Positions 8,217-15,147 of a stretch of 64,000 bases of DNA are shown here, one piece after another (the stretch's first letter is position 1; each line of letters opens with the position of its first letter). A program made the translations under genes and the position numbers. Source of the DNA: Streptomyces xanthii (GTDB lineage: Bacteria > Actinomycetota > Actinomycetes > Streptomycetales > Streptomycetaceae); the NCBI RefSeq assembly GCF_014621695.1, contig NZ_CP061281.1, positions 3,968,001-4,032,000 of the forward strand. The letters run 5' to 3'. The notes below the pieces were generated by a model. The model had not been told where the DNA came from. It worked only from the letters and a program-made list of their open reading frames with translations, and made no database searches.

Positions 8217-8250
8217 TCAGGCTGTGGAGAACCGTTTGTCCACAGCCTGA
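8217..8250. promoter_or_regulatory. Perfect 12-bp inverted repeat in the bkdR/bkdA gap
   Basis: TCAGGCTGTGGA (8217-8228) and its exact complement TCCACAGCCTGA (8239-8250) flank a 10-nt spacer. The dyad lies between the divergent bkdR and E1-alpha genes. It could be the BkdR (Lrp) operator. Its arms also hold two opposed DnaA-box-like nonamers (TGTGGAGAA and TTGTCCACA). It shares the CTGTGGA core with the other PaaR-box promoters. Confidence 0.5.
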
Positions 8251-8278
8251 AGGTGCCTGTAGCCAAAATGTGCCGACG

Positions 8279-8292
8279 ACCGAACAATCGGT
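8279..8292. promoter_or_regulatory. Putative PaaR operator before the first bkd operon
   Basis: ACCGAACAATCGGT differs at one base from the two copies near paaA and paaN/paaH and keeps the ACCGA...TCGGT dyad. It sits 60 nt upstream of the E1-alpha start, a typical repressor position. This is the main evidence that the first 2-oxoacid dehydrogenase operon belongs to the phenylacetate regulon. Confidence 0.62.
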
Positions 8293-8351
8293 AGGTGAGG
8301 CGCATCACACCTGACGCGCCGCCGAAGCCGCTCCCACGAGGAGGTGCCGTC

Positions 8352-9503
8352 ATGACGGTCATGGAGCAGCGGAGCACCCGCCGCACAGGCAGGACCGCCC
8401 CGCCGCCCGCCTGGCAGCCCCGCACGGACCCCGCGCCGCTGCTGCCCGACGCGGAGCCGTACCGCGTCCTGGGCACCGACGCCGCCGCGAAGGCGGACCC
8501 CGAGCTGCTGCGCCGGCTGTACGCCGAGGTGGTCCGCGGCCGGAGGTACAACGCGCAGGCGACCGCCCTGACCAAGCAGGGCCGCCTCGCGGTCTACCCC
8601 TCGACCACCGGCCAGGAGGCCGCCGAGGTCGCCGCCGCCCTCGCCCTGGAGGAGCGCGACTGGCTCTTCCCGAGCTACCGCGACACCCTCGCCGCCGTCG
8701 CCCGCGGCCTCGACCCCGTCCAGGCCCTCACCCTGCTGCGCGGCGACTGGCACACCGGCTACGACCCGCACGAGCACCGCGTCGCGCCGCTGTCCACGCC
8801 GCTCGCCACCCAGCTGCCGCACGCCGTCGGCCTCGCCCACGCCGCCCGCCTCAAGGGCGACGACGTCGTGGCGCTCGCCATGGTCGGCGACGGCGGCACC
8901 AGCGAGGGCGACTTCCACGAGGCGCTCAACTTCGCGGCCGTCTGGCAGGCCCCGGTGGTCTTCCTGGTGCAGAACAACGGCTACGCGATCTCCGTGCCGC
9001 TCGCCAAGCAGACCGCTGCGCCGTCCCTGGCCCACAAGGCCGTCGGGTACGGGATGCCGGGCCGGCTGGTCGACGGCAACGACGCGGTGGCCATGCACGA
9101 GGTGCTCACCGAAGCCGTCACCCACGCGCGCGAGGGCGGTGGTCCGACCCTGATCGAGGCCGTCACCTACCGCATGGACGCGCACACGAACGCCGACGAC
9201 GCGACCCGCTACCGCACCGACGACGAGGTCGAGGCGTGGCGCGACCACGACCCGGTCCTCCTCCTGGAGCGCGTCCTGACCGAGCGCGGTCTCATCGACG
9301 AGGCCGGGATGCAGGCCGTGCGCGACGACGCCGAGACGATGGCCGCCGCGCTGCGCGAGCGCATGAACGCGGACCCGGTGCTCGACCCCATGGACCTGTT
9401 CACCCACGTCTACGCCGAGCAGACCTCCCAACTGCGCGAGCAGGCCGAGCAGTTGCGCGCCGAGCTCGAAGCCGAGGCCGAGGCGTCCGAGGGAGGCCGC
9501 TGA
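8352..9503 (+). CDS. bkdA: 2-oxoacid (branched-chain/arylpyruvate) dehydrogenase E1 alpha subunit, copy 1
   Basis: 383 residues. This is the thiamine diphosphate-binding alpha chain of a cytosolic heterotetrameric E1 that decarboxylates 2-oxoacids and passes the acyl group to E2 lipoate. The TPP motif GDGGTSEGDFHEAL (about 178-191) ends in FLVQNN about 28 residues later; YPSTTGQEAAEV and ALEERDWLFPSYRDTL are E1-alpha signatures. The C-terminal 25 residues are Glu/Gln-rich and probably coiled. The ATG at 8352 has GAGGAGG about 6 nt upstream. Its TGA shares one base with the next ATG. Classical assignment is branched-chain oxoacids (Val/Leu/Ile catabolism and fatty-acid primers); the PaaR box and paa neighbours suggest phenylpyruvate as an alternative. 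Confidence 0.88.
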   Translation: MTVMEQRSTRRTGRTAPPPAWQPRTDPAPLLPDAEPYRVLGTDAAAKADPELLRRLYAEVVRGRRYNAQATALTKQGRLAVYPSTTGQEAAEVAAALALEERDWLFPSYRDTLAAVARGLDPVQALTLLRGDWHTGYDPHEHRVAPLSTPLATQLPHAVGLAHAARLKGDDVVALAMVGDGGTSEGDFHEALNFAAVWQAPVVFLVQNNGYAISVPLAKQTAAPSLAHKAVGYGMPGRLVDGNDAVAMHEVLTEAVTHAREGGGPTLIEAVTYRMDAHTNADDATRYRTDDEVEAWRDHDPVLLLERVLTERGLIDEAGMQAVRDDAETMAAALRERMNADPVLDPMDLFTHVYAEQTSQLREQAEQLRAELEAEAEASEGGR

Positions 9504-10525
9504 TGGCGACCGTCGCCCCCGAGCAGGCCGCGAAGCCCGCCACCAAGCCGGCCACCATGGCCCAGGCCCTCGGCCGCGCCCTGCGCGACGCGATGGCCGA
9601 GGACCCGTCCGTGCACGTCCTCGGTGAGGACGTGGGCACCCTGGGCGGCGTCTTCCGCATCACCGACGGACTCGCCAAGGAGTTCGGCGACGACCGCTGC
9701 ACCGACACCCCGCTCGCCGAGGCCGGCATCCTCGGCGCGGCCGTCGGCATGGCGATGTACGGTCTGCGGCCCGTCGTCGAGATGCAGTTCGACGCGTTCG
9801 GCTACCCGGCCTTCGAGCAGCTCGTCTCCCATGTCGCCAAGATGCGCAACCGCACGCGCGGGACGATGCCGCTGCCGATCACGATCCGCATCCCCTACGG
9901 CGGCGGCATCGGCGGCGTCGAGCACCACAGCGACTCCTCCGAGGCGTACTACATGGCGACGCCGGGCCTGACGGTCGTCACGCCCGCCACCGTCGCCGAC
10001 GCGTACGGGCTGCTGCGGCAGTCGATCGCCTCCGACGACCCGGTGGTCTTCCTCGAACCGAAGCGCCTGTACTGGTCCAAGGACACCTGGAACCCGGAGT
10101 CCCCCGCGACCGTTGAACCCATCGGCACGGCAGTGGTCCGCCGCCCCGGGACCAGCGCCACGCTCATCACGTACGGGCCGTCCCTGACGGTCTGTCTGGA
10201 GGCGGCCGAGGCCGCCCGCGCCGAGGGCTGGGACCTCGAAGTGGTCGACCTGCGCTCCCTGGTGCCGTTCGACGACGCGACGGTCGCCGCGTCCGTGCGC
10301 CGCACCGGGCGCGCGGTCGTCGTCCACGAGTCCCACGGCTTCGGCGGACCCGGCGGCGAGATCGCCGCGCGGATCACCGAGCGCTGCTTCCACCACCTGG
10401 AGGCGCCGGTGCTCCGGGTGGCCGGGCTCGACATCCCGTATCCGCCGCCGATGCTGGAGCGGCACCATCTGCCCGGCGTGGACCGGGTGCTGGACGCCGT
10501 CGCACGTCTCCAGTGGGATCAGTGA
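9503..10525 (+). CDS. bkdB: 2-oxoacid dehydrogenase E1 beta subunit, copy 1
   Basis: 340 residues. The E1-beta partner completes the TPP site and the subunit interface. Conserved text: MAEDPSVHVLGEDVGTLGGV, FRITDGLAKEFGDDRCTDTP, PLAEAGILGAAVGMAMYGLR and PYGGGIGGVEHHSDSSEAYY. The C-terminal transketolase-type domain has VVVHESHGFGGPGGEIAARI. A 20-residue Ala/Lys/Pro N-terminal tail precedes the domain and is absent from the second copy. Translation is coupled to E1-alpha by a TGATG junction. Confidence 0.88.
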   Translation: MATVAPEQAAKPATKPATMAQALGRALRDAMAEDPSVHVLGEDVGTLGGVFRITDGLAKEFGDDRCTDTPLAEAGILGAAVGMAMYGLRPVVEMQFDAFGYPAFEQLVSHVAKMRNRTRGTMPLPITIRIPYGGGIGGVEHHSDSSEAYYMATPGLTVVTPATVADAYGLLRQSIASDDPVVFLEPKRLYWSKDTWNPESPATVEPIGTAVVRRPGTSATLITYGPSLTVCLEAAEAARAEGWDLEVVDLRSLVPFDDATVAASVRRTGRAVVVHESHGFGGPGGEIAARITERCFHHLEAPVLRVAGLDIPYPPPMLERHHLPGVDRVLDAVARLQWDQ

Positions 10526-10538
10526 GGGGATCGGTCTG

Positions 10539-11918
10539 ATGGCGCAGGTGCTGGAGTTCAAGCTGCCCGACCTCGGCGAGGGGCTCACCGAGGCGGAGAT
10601 CGTGCGCTGGCTGGTGCAGGTCGGCGACGTCGTCGCCGTCGACCAGCCGGTCGTCGAGGTCGAGACGGCCAAGGCGCTCGTCGACGTGCCGTGCCCCTAC
10701 GGGGGTGTGGTCACCGCCCGCTTCGGCGACGAGGGGAGCGAGCTGCCCGTGGGGGCGCCGCTGCTGACGGTCGCCGTCGGCGCGGACGCGAGCACGGTCG
10801 TGGAGGCGCCGGGCGCCGCCCCGGCCGAGTCCGAGGGCTCGGGCAACGTGCTGGTGGGGTACGGCACGACCGCCGCGCCCGCCCGGCGCCGACGGGTGCG
10901 GCCGAACGCGCCGAGCGCGCAGTCCGCGCCGGCCGCGCCGCCCGCTCCCGCCCCGGCGGCCCCGGTCCCGGCTCCGGTGCCCGTGGCTCCGGCGGCTCCG
11001 GCGCCCGTGAAGCCGGTGCACGCGTCCGGGCCCGTCCCGGTCATCTCGCCGCTCGTGCGCAAGCTCGCCCGCGATCACGGGCTCGACCTGCGGGAGCTGA
11101 CGGGTTCCGGCCCCGAGGGGCTGATCATGCGGGCCGATGTGGAGCGCGCGGTGGCGGGTGCCGCCGCACCCGCCCCGGCGGCACCTGTGGCCCCGGCGCC
11201 CGAGGGCCAGGCGCTCAAGGGTCACCGCACTCCTCTGCGCGGGGTCCGCGGCGCCGTCGCCGACAAGCTCTCCCGCAGCCGGCGCGAGATCCCCGACGCG
11301 ACCTGCTGGGTGGACGCCGACGCGACGGAGCTGATGCGCGCCCGCGCGGCCATGAACGGGGCGACCGGACCCTCCGCGGGCCCGAAGATCTCCGTCCTGG
11401 CGCTGCTCGCCCGCGTCTGCACGGCGGCCCTGGCCCGCTACCCGGAGCTGAACGCGACGGTGGACACGGAGCGGCGCGAGATCGTCCGGTTCGACGAGGT
11501 GCACCTCGGGTTCGCCGCGCAGACCGAGCGCGGGCTCGTCGTCCCCGTCGTCCGGGACGCGCACGCGCGCGACGCCGAGTCGCTGAGCGCCGAGTTCGCG
11601 CGGCTCACGGACGCGGCGCGGACCGGCTCGCTGACGCCCGCGCAGCTGACCGGCGGCACGTTCACGCTCAACAACTACGGGGTGTTCGGGGTCGACGGCT
11701 CGACGCCGATCATCAACCACCCCGAGGCGGCCATGCTCGGCGTGGGCCGGATCGTGCCGAAGCCGTGGGTGCACGACGGGGAGCTGGCGGTCCGTCAGGT
11801 CGTCCAGCTGTCGCTCACCTTCGACCACCGGGTCTGCGACGGCGGCACGGCGGGCGGCTTCCTGCGCTACGTCGCGGACTGCGTGGAACAGCCGGCGGTG
11901 CTGCTGCGCACCCTGTGA
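10539..11918 (+). CDS. bkdC: 2-oxoacid dehydrogenase E2 (dihydrolipoyl acyltransferase), copy 1
   Basis: 459 residues. Domains in order: lipoyl domain (1-80) with lipoylated Lys45 in VEVETAKALVDVP; a long Ala/Pro linker (about 90-165); a peripheral subunit-binding domain (about 168-205, ISPLVRKLARDHGLDLREL); a second Ala/Pro linker; and the CoA-dependent acyltransferase domain (about 225-459) with His430 and Asp434 in TFDHRVCDGG. It is 13 nt downstream of E1-beta. No E3 (dihydrolipoyl dehydrogenase) gene is present, so E3 must be shared from elsewhere. A strong hairpin after the stop ends the operon. Confidence 0.88.
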   Translation: MAQVLEFKLPDLGEGLTEAEIVRWLVQVGDVVAVDQPVVEVETAKALVDVPCPYGGVVTARFGDEGSELPVGAPLLTVAVGADASTVVEAPGAAPAESEGSGNVLVGYGTTAAPARRRRVRPNAPSAQSAPAAPPAPAPAAPVPAPVPVAPAAPAPVKPVHASGPVPVISPLVRKLARDHGLDLRELTGSGPEGLIMRADVERAVAGAAAPAPAAPVAPAPEGQALKGHRTPLRGVRGAVADKLSRSRREIPDATCWVDADATELMRARAAMNGATGPSAGPKISVLALLARVCTAALARYPELNATVDTERREIVRFDEVHLGFAAQTERGLVVPVVRDAHARDAESLSAEFARLTDAARTGSLTPAQLTGGTFTLNNYGVFGVDGSTPIINHPEAAMLGVGRIVPKPWVHDGELAVRQVVQLSLTFDHRVCDGGTAGGFLRYVADCVEQPAVLLRTL

Positions 11919-11926
11919 CCCGGGCG

Positions 11927-11959
11927 CCGGGGGTGCGGTGAACGGCGGCGCACCCCCGG
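11927..11959 (+). terminator. Hairpin terminator after the first bkd operon
   Basis: CCGGGGGTGCG (11927-11937) pairs perfectly with CGCACCCCCGG (11949-11959) around an 11-nt loop, 9 nt after the E2 stop. There is no U-run, as is usual for Streptomyces terminators. Confidence 0.65.
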
Positions 11960-12010
11960 GACCCCGTACGCGAGGGTGGCAATGATCCTTCGTGCGCTCA
12001 TACTCGGGGG

Positions 12011-13498
12011 ATGAACGAGAACGCCGTCCGCGGCCCCGCACCCGCGTACGACGCCGTCGTCCTCGCCGGGGGCGCCGCGCGGCGGCTCGGCGGGGCCGAC
12101 AAGCCCGGGGTCCGGGTCGGCGGCCGCGCCCTGCTCGACCGGGTGCTCACCGCCTGCGCCGGGGCCCGCGACACCGTCGTCGTCGCCGCGCCCCGCGCCA
12201 CGGCGCGGCCCGTCACCTGGGCCCGCGAGGACCCGCCGGGCGGGGGCCCGCTCGCCGCGCTGGACGCGGGAGTCCGGGCCCTGCCGCCGCGAGGCCACGG
12301 GGCGGCGGAGACCGTGGTCGTGCTCTCCGCCGACCTGCCGTTCCTGACCCCCCGCACGGTCCGGCTCCTGCTCGACACGCTGCACGCGGGGCCGGCCGAG
12401 GGCGCGGGAGCCGTCCGTGCCGGGGCCACAGAGGACGCCGAAGCCGTTCACGCCGGGTCCGCCGAGGACGGCCACGCCCGATCCGCCGCAGACGCCGAAG
12501 CCGTTCACGCCGAGGACGCCCATGCTGGGTCCGCCAGGGCCGTCCACGCCGGGTCGGCCGAGGGCGCTGAAGCTACCCCCGCCGAAGCCACCCACGCCGG
12601 GGGTGCCGCAGCCGTCCATGCCGGGCCCGCCGAGGACGCCCACGCCGGGTCCGCCGGCGCCTTCCACGCTGGGCCCGCCGAGGGCGCTGAAGCCACCCCC
12701 GTCGAGGACGCCCACCCTGAGGTCGCCAGGGCTGCCGATGCCCGCTCCGTCGAGTACGCCGAAGCCGCCCGCGCCCGGTCCGCCGAGTACGCCGGAGCCA
12801 CCCCCTCCGAAACCACCCACGCCGGGGGCGCCGCAGCCGTCCATGCCGGGCCCGCCAAGGACGCCCCCGCCGAGGGCGCCGGGACTGCCGATGCCCGCTC
12901 CGTCGAGGACGCCGAAGCCACCCCCGCCCCGCCCGCCAAGGGCGCCGAAGCCGTTCTTCTCACTGACCGCGACGGACGCGACCAGCCCCTCGTCGCCGCC
13001 TATCGCCGCGCCGCGCTCGACCGTGCGCTTCGCGCCCTCGCCGCCGAGCACGGTGCGCTCGAAGGGCTGCCGCTGCGCCTCCTCACGCGCGCACTGCGCA
13101 TCGCCCGGGTCGCCGACCCGGAGGACCCCGTCGCGTCGTTCGACTGCGACACCTGGGACGACATCGCCGAAGCCCGGACACGGATCAGGGAGCATGGACG
13201 CGTGCTTGAAGAATGGATCTCCGCAGCCAAGGACGAACTGGGCCTCGACCTGGACGTCGACACCGGCGCACTGCTCGACCTCGCCCGCGACGCCGCGCAC
13301 GGGGTCGCCCGCCCCGCCGCGCCCCTGACGACGTTCCTCGTCGGATACGCGGCCGCGCAGGCCGGTGGCGGCCGCGAGGCGGTCGCCGCCGCCACCGCGA
13401 AGGCCGTCGCGCTCGCCGAACGCTGGGCGCGGGAGGCCGAGTCCGCCGCGGCCCCGGACGACTCGGCGGCGGGCGACTCGGCGCCGGGCGCGGAATGA
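12011..13498 (+). CDS. MobA-like molybdenum cofactor nucleotidyltransferase with large Ala-rich insertion and C-terminal DUF6457
   Basis: 495 residues. MobA transfers GMP or CMP to molybdopterin. The N-terminal half has the nucleotide loop VVLAGGAARRLGGADKPGV (about 15-33), the acceptor region PPGGGPLAALDAGV and the metal-site text VVVLSADLPFLTP. The fold resumes at LLTDRDGRDQPLVAAYRRAA (about 315-334), but between them sits about 190 residues of Ala/Glu/His repeats (125-313), where ordinary homologues have a short loop. The C-terminal domain EEWISAAKDELGLDL onward is DUF6457, often attached to actinobacterial MobA. It overlaps moeA by 4 nt (ATGA), supporting a cofactor role. Whether the insertion is tolerated or disrupts the enzyme is unknown. 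Confidence 0.82.
   Translation: MNENAVRGPAPAYDAVVLAGGAARRLGGADKPGVRVGGRALLDRVLTACAGARDTVVVAAPRATARPVTWAREDPPGGGPLAALDAGVRALPPRGHGAAETVVVLSADLPFLTPRTVRLLLDTLHAGPAEGAGAVRAGATEDAEAVHAGSAEDGHARSAADAEAVHAEDAHAGSARAVHAGSAEGAEATPAEATHAGGAAAVHAGPAEDAHAGSAGAFHAGPAEGAEATPVEDAHPEVARAADARSVEYAEAARARSAEYAGATPSETTHAGGAAAVHAGPAKDAPAEGAGTADARSVEDAEATPAPPAKGAEAVLLTDRDGRDQPLVAAYRRAALDRALRALAAEHGALEGLPLRLLTRALRIARVADPEDPVASFDCDTWDDIAEARTRIREHGRVLEEWISAAKDELGLDLDVDTGALLDLARDAAHGVARPAAPLTTFLVGYAAAQAGGGREAVAAATAKAVALAERWAREAESAAAPDDSAAGDSAPGAE
12383..12949 (+). repeat. Degenerate tandem repeat region inside the MobA gene
   Basis: About 570 bp of imperfect repeats built on units translating to variants of VHAGPAEDAHAGSA and EGAEATP. 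Longer blocks recur, for example THAGGAAAVHAGPA appears twice (near 12592 and 12826), as does ADARSVE (near 12738 and 12892). The antisense reading is collagen-like Gly-rich, an artefact of the composition. The pattern looks like expansion by unequal exchange or slippage. Confidence 0.8.
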
Positions 13499-15144
13499 CC
13501 GCCCCGGACGGCCGTTCGGTGTCGCAGGCCGACCCGATCGACGGCGACGTCGACGAGGCGCTGGCCCTGGCCAACGCGCACAGCGCCCCGCGCGGGCAGG
13601 GGGTCCCCGGTGCGCCGCGCGCAGCCGCGCCCGGCCCCGCCGACGCAGGCCGGGACGCACCTCGCGCACCCCGCGATCCCAGCCCCGGCACCGAGGCGCC
13701 CGCCACCGGCCAGGACGCCCCGCGCGAGACCGCCCGCGACCGTCACCACGCCACCCCCTGGCCGGCCGCCCGCCGCATCGCCGCCCAGGCGGGCCGGCAG
13801 GCCGCCGCGCACCGGGCCCGTACGACCGAGCCGCCCGTCGACCCGGTCACCGGCGCGCAGACCGACCCGGCGACGGGGCTGTCCCTCGACCCCGTGGCCG
13901 ACGCCTCGACCGCCCCCCGAGCGGAGCGCTTCCCGCGCGGCGCGGCCCGTGTCCCCCTGGAGGCGGCCCTCGGACTCGTCCTGGCGGCGCCGCTGACCGC
14001 CCTCACCGATCTCCCGTCCTTCGACACGTCCGCGATGGACGGCTGGGTCGTGGCGGGCCCCGGCCCCTGGGCCGTACGCGACGAGGGCATCCTCGCCGGG
14101 CACGAGCCGCCCGCGCCGCTGTCCGACGGGGAGGCCGCGGCCATCGCGACCGGCGCCCGCATCCCGCCCGAGACGACGGCGGTCATCCGCAGCGAGCACG
14201 GGCGGCTCGACGACAAGCGGAACCTGCACCCGCTGCGCGAGGTCGCGCACGGGCAGGACATCCGGCCGCGCGCCCAGGAGTGCCGCAGCGGCGAACTGCT
14301 GCTGCCCGCAGGCTCCGTGGTCACCCCCGCGGTCCTCGGCCTGGCGGCCGCCGCGGGCTACGACGACCTGCTCGTCGTGCCCCGGGCCCGGGTCGAAGTC
14401 CTCGTCCTGGGGGACGAGTTGCTCACCTCGGGCCGCCCCCGCGACGGCCTCATCCGCGACGCGCTCGGCCCGATGCTGCCGCACTGGCTGCGCGCGCTCG
14501 GCGTCGAGGTGATCGCCGTGCGCCGGCTCGGCGACGACGCCGGGGCCGTCCTCAAGGCCGTCCGCGACTCCACCGCCGACCTCGTCGTGACCACCGGAGG
14601 CACCGCGTCCGGCCCCGTCGACCACGTCCACCCCACGCTCCGCGCCCTGGGCGCCGAACTGCTCGTGGACGGCGTCAAGGTCCGCCCCGGCCACCCGATG
14701 CTGCTGGCCCGGCTCGCCGAGGGCCGGCACCTCGTCGGACTGCCCGGCAACCCGCTCGCCGCCGTGTCCGGCCTGCTCACCCTCGCCGAACCGCTGCTGA
14801 GCGAGCTGTCCGGCCGGGCGGCGCCCGAGTCCTCGTACGGGCGTGAGGCCCGGGAGCCGGACACCGCGCCGCTGCACGCGGCGGTCCAGGGGCACCCGCA
14901 CGACACCCGGCTGGTGCCCGTCGTGCTGCGCCAGGACCGCGACAGCGGGCACGACTGGGCGGTTCCGCTGCACTACAACGGCCCGGCCATGCTGCGCGGC
15001 ATCGCCGCCGCAGACGCCCTCGCGGTGATCCCGCCCGGCGGAGCCCAGGGGGCCCAGGAGGTAGGGATCCTCGATCTGCCATGGTCGTGGAGCACAGGGA
15101 ACCCCGGGACCGATCTCCCGGGAAACGAAGGGTGTTTCACGTGA
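13495..15144 (+). CDS. moeA: MoeA, molybdopterin molybdotransferase
   Basis: 549 residues, about 140 longer than typical MoeA because of a low-complexity N-terminal extension (about 1-150, Ala/Pro/Arg-rich). The enzyme inserts molybdate into adenylylated molybdopterin. Motifs: FDTSAMDGW (about 175-183), the MoCF-binding fold with TTGGTASGPVDHV (about 365-377), VRPGHPML and GLPGNPLAAVSG (about 416-427). It begins at the ATGA overlap with the mobA-like gene; the earlier in-frame opening at 13213 overlaps that gene and is rejected. Its TGA stop (15142-15144) lies inside a parS palindrome and overlaps the GTG start of the channel gene. Confidence 0.88.
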   Translation: MTAPDGRSVSQADPIDGDVDEALALANAHSAPRGQGVPGAPRAAAPGPADAGRDAPRAPRDPSPGTEAPATGQDAPRETARDRHHATPWPAARRIAAQAGRQAAAHRARTTEPPVDPVTGAQTDPATGLSLDPVADASTAPRAERFPRGAARVPLEAALGLVLAAPLTALTDLPSFDTSAMDGWVVAGPGPWAVRDEGILAGHEPPAPLSDGEAAAIATGARIPPETTAVIRSEHGRLDDKRNLHPLREVAHGQDIRPRAQECRSGELLLPAGSVVTPAVLGLAAAAGYDDLLVVPRARVEVLVLGDELLTSGRPRDGLIRDALGPMLPHWLRALGVEVIAVRRLGDDAGAVLKAVRDSTADLVVTTGGTASGPVDHVHPTLRALGAELLVDGVKVRPGHPMLLARLAEGRHLVGLPGNPLAAVSGLLTLAEPLLSELSGRAAPESSYGREAREPDTAPLHAAVQGHPHDTRLVPVVLRQDRDSGHDWAVPLHYNGPAMLRGIAAADALAVIPPGGAQGAQEVGILDLPWSWSTGNPGTDLPGNEGCFT

Positions 15145-15147
15145 AAC
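15134..15147. other. parS chromosome-partition site
   Basis: GTTTCACGTGAAAC is a perfect 14-bp palindrome identical to the Streptomyces parS consensus bound by ParB. It spans the moeA stop and the GTG start of the channel gene. Streptomyces carries about twenty such sites clustered around oriC; a second copy is at 50085-50098. Confidence 0.93.

Noticed and set aside
8236..8244. A replication origin at the DnaA-box-like motifs
   Set aside because: Only a few boxes are spread over 8 kb beside catabolic genes; a Streptomyces oriC has many clustered boxes between dnaA and dnaN, which are not here.
12367..12963. Collagen-like Gly-rich protein on the minus strand (GVLGGPGMDGCG-type repeats)
   Set aside because: It is the antisense reading of the Ala-rich MobA insertion; no start, ribosome site or conserved domain, and the sense strand continues a recognisable enzyme on both sides.
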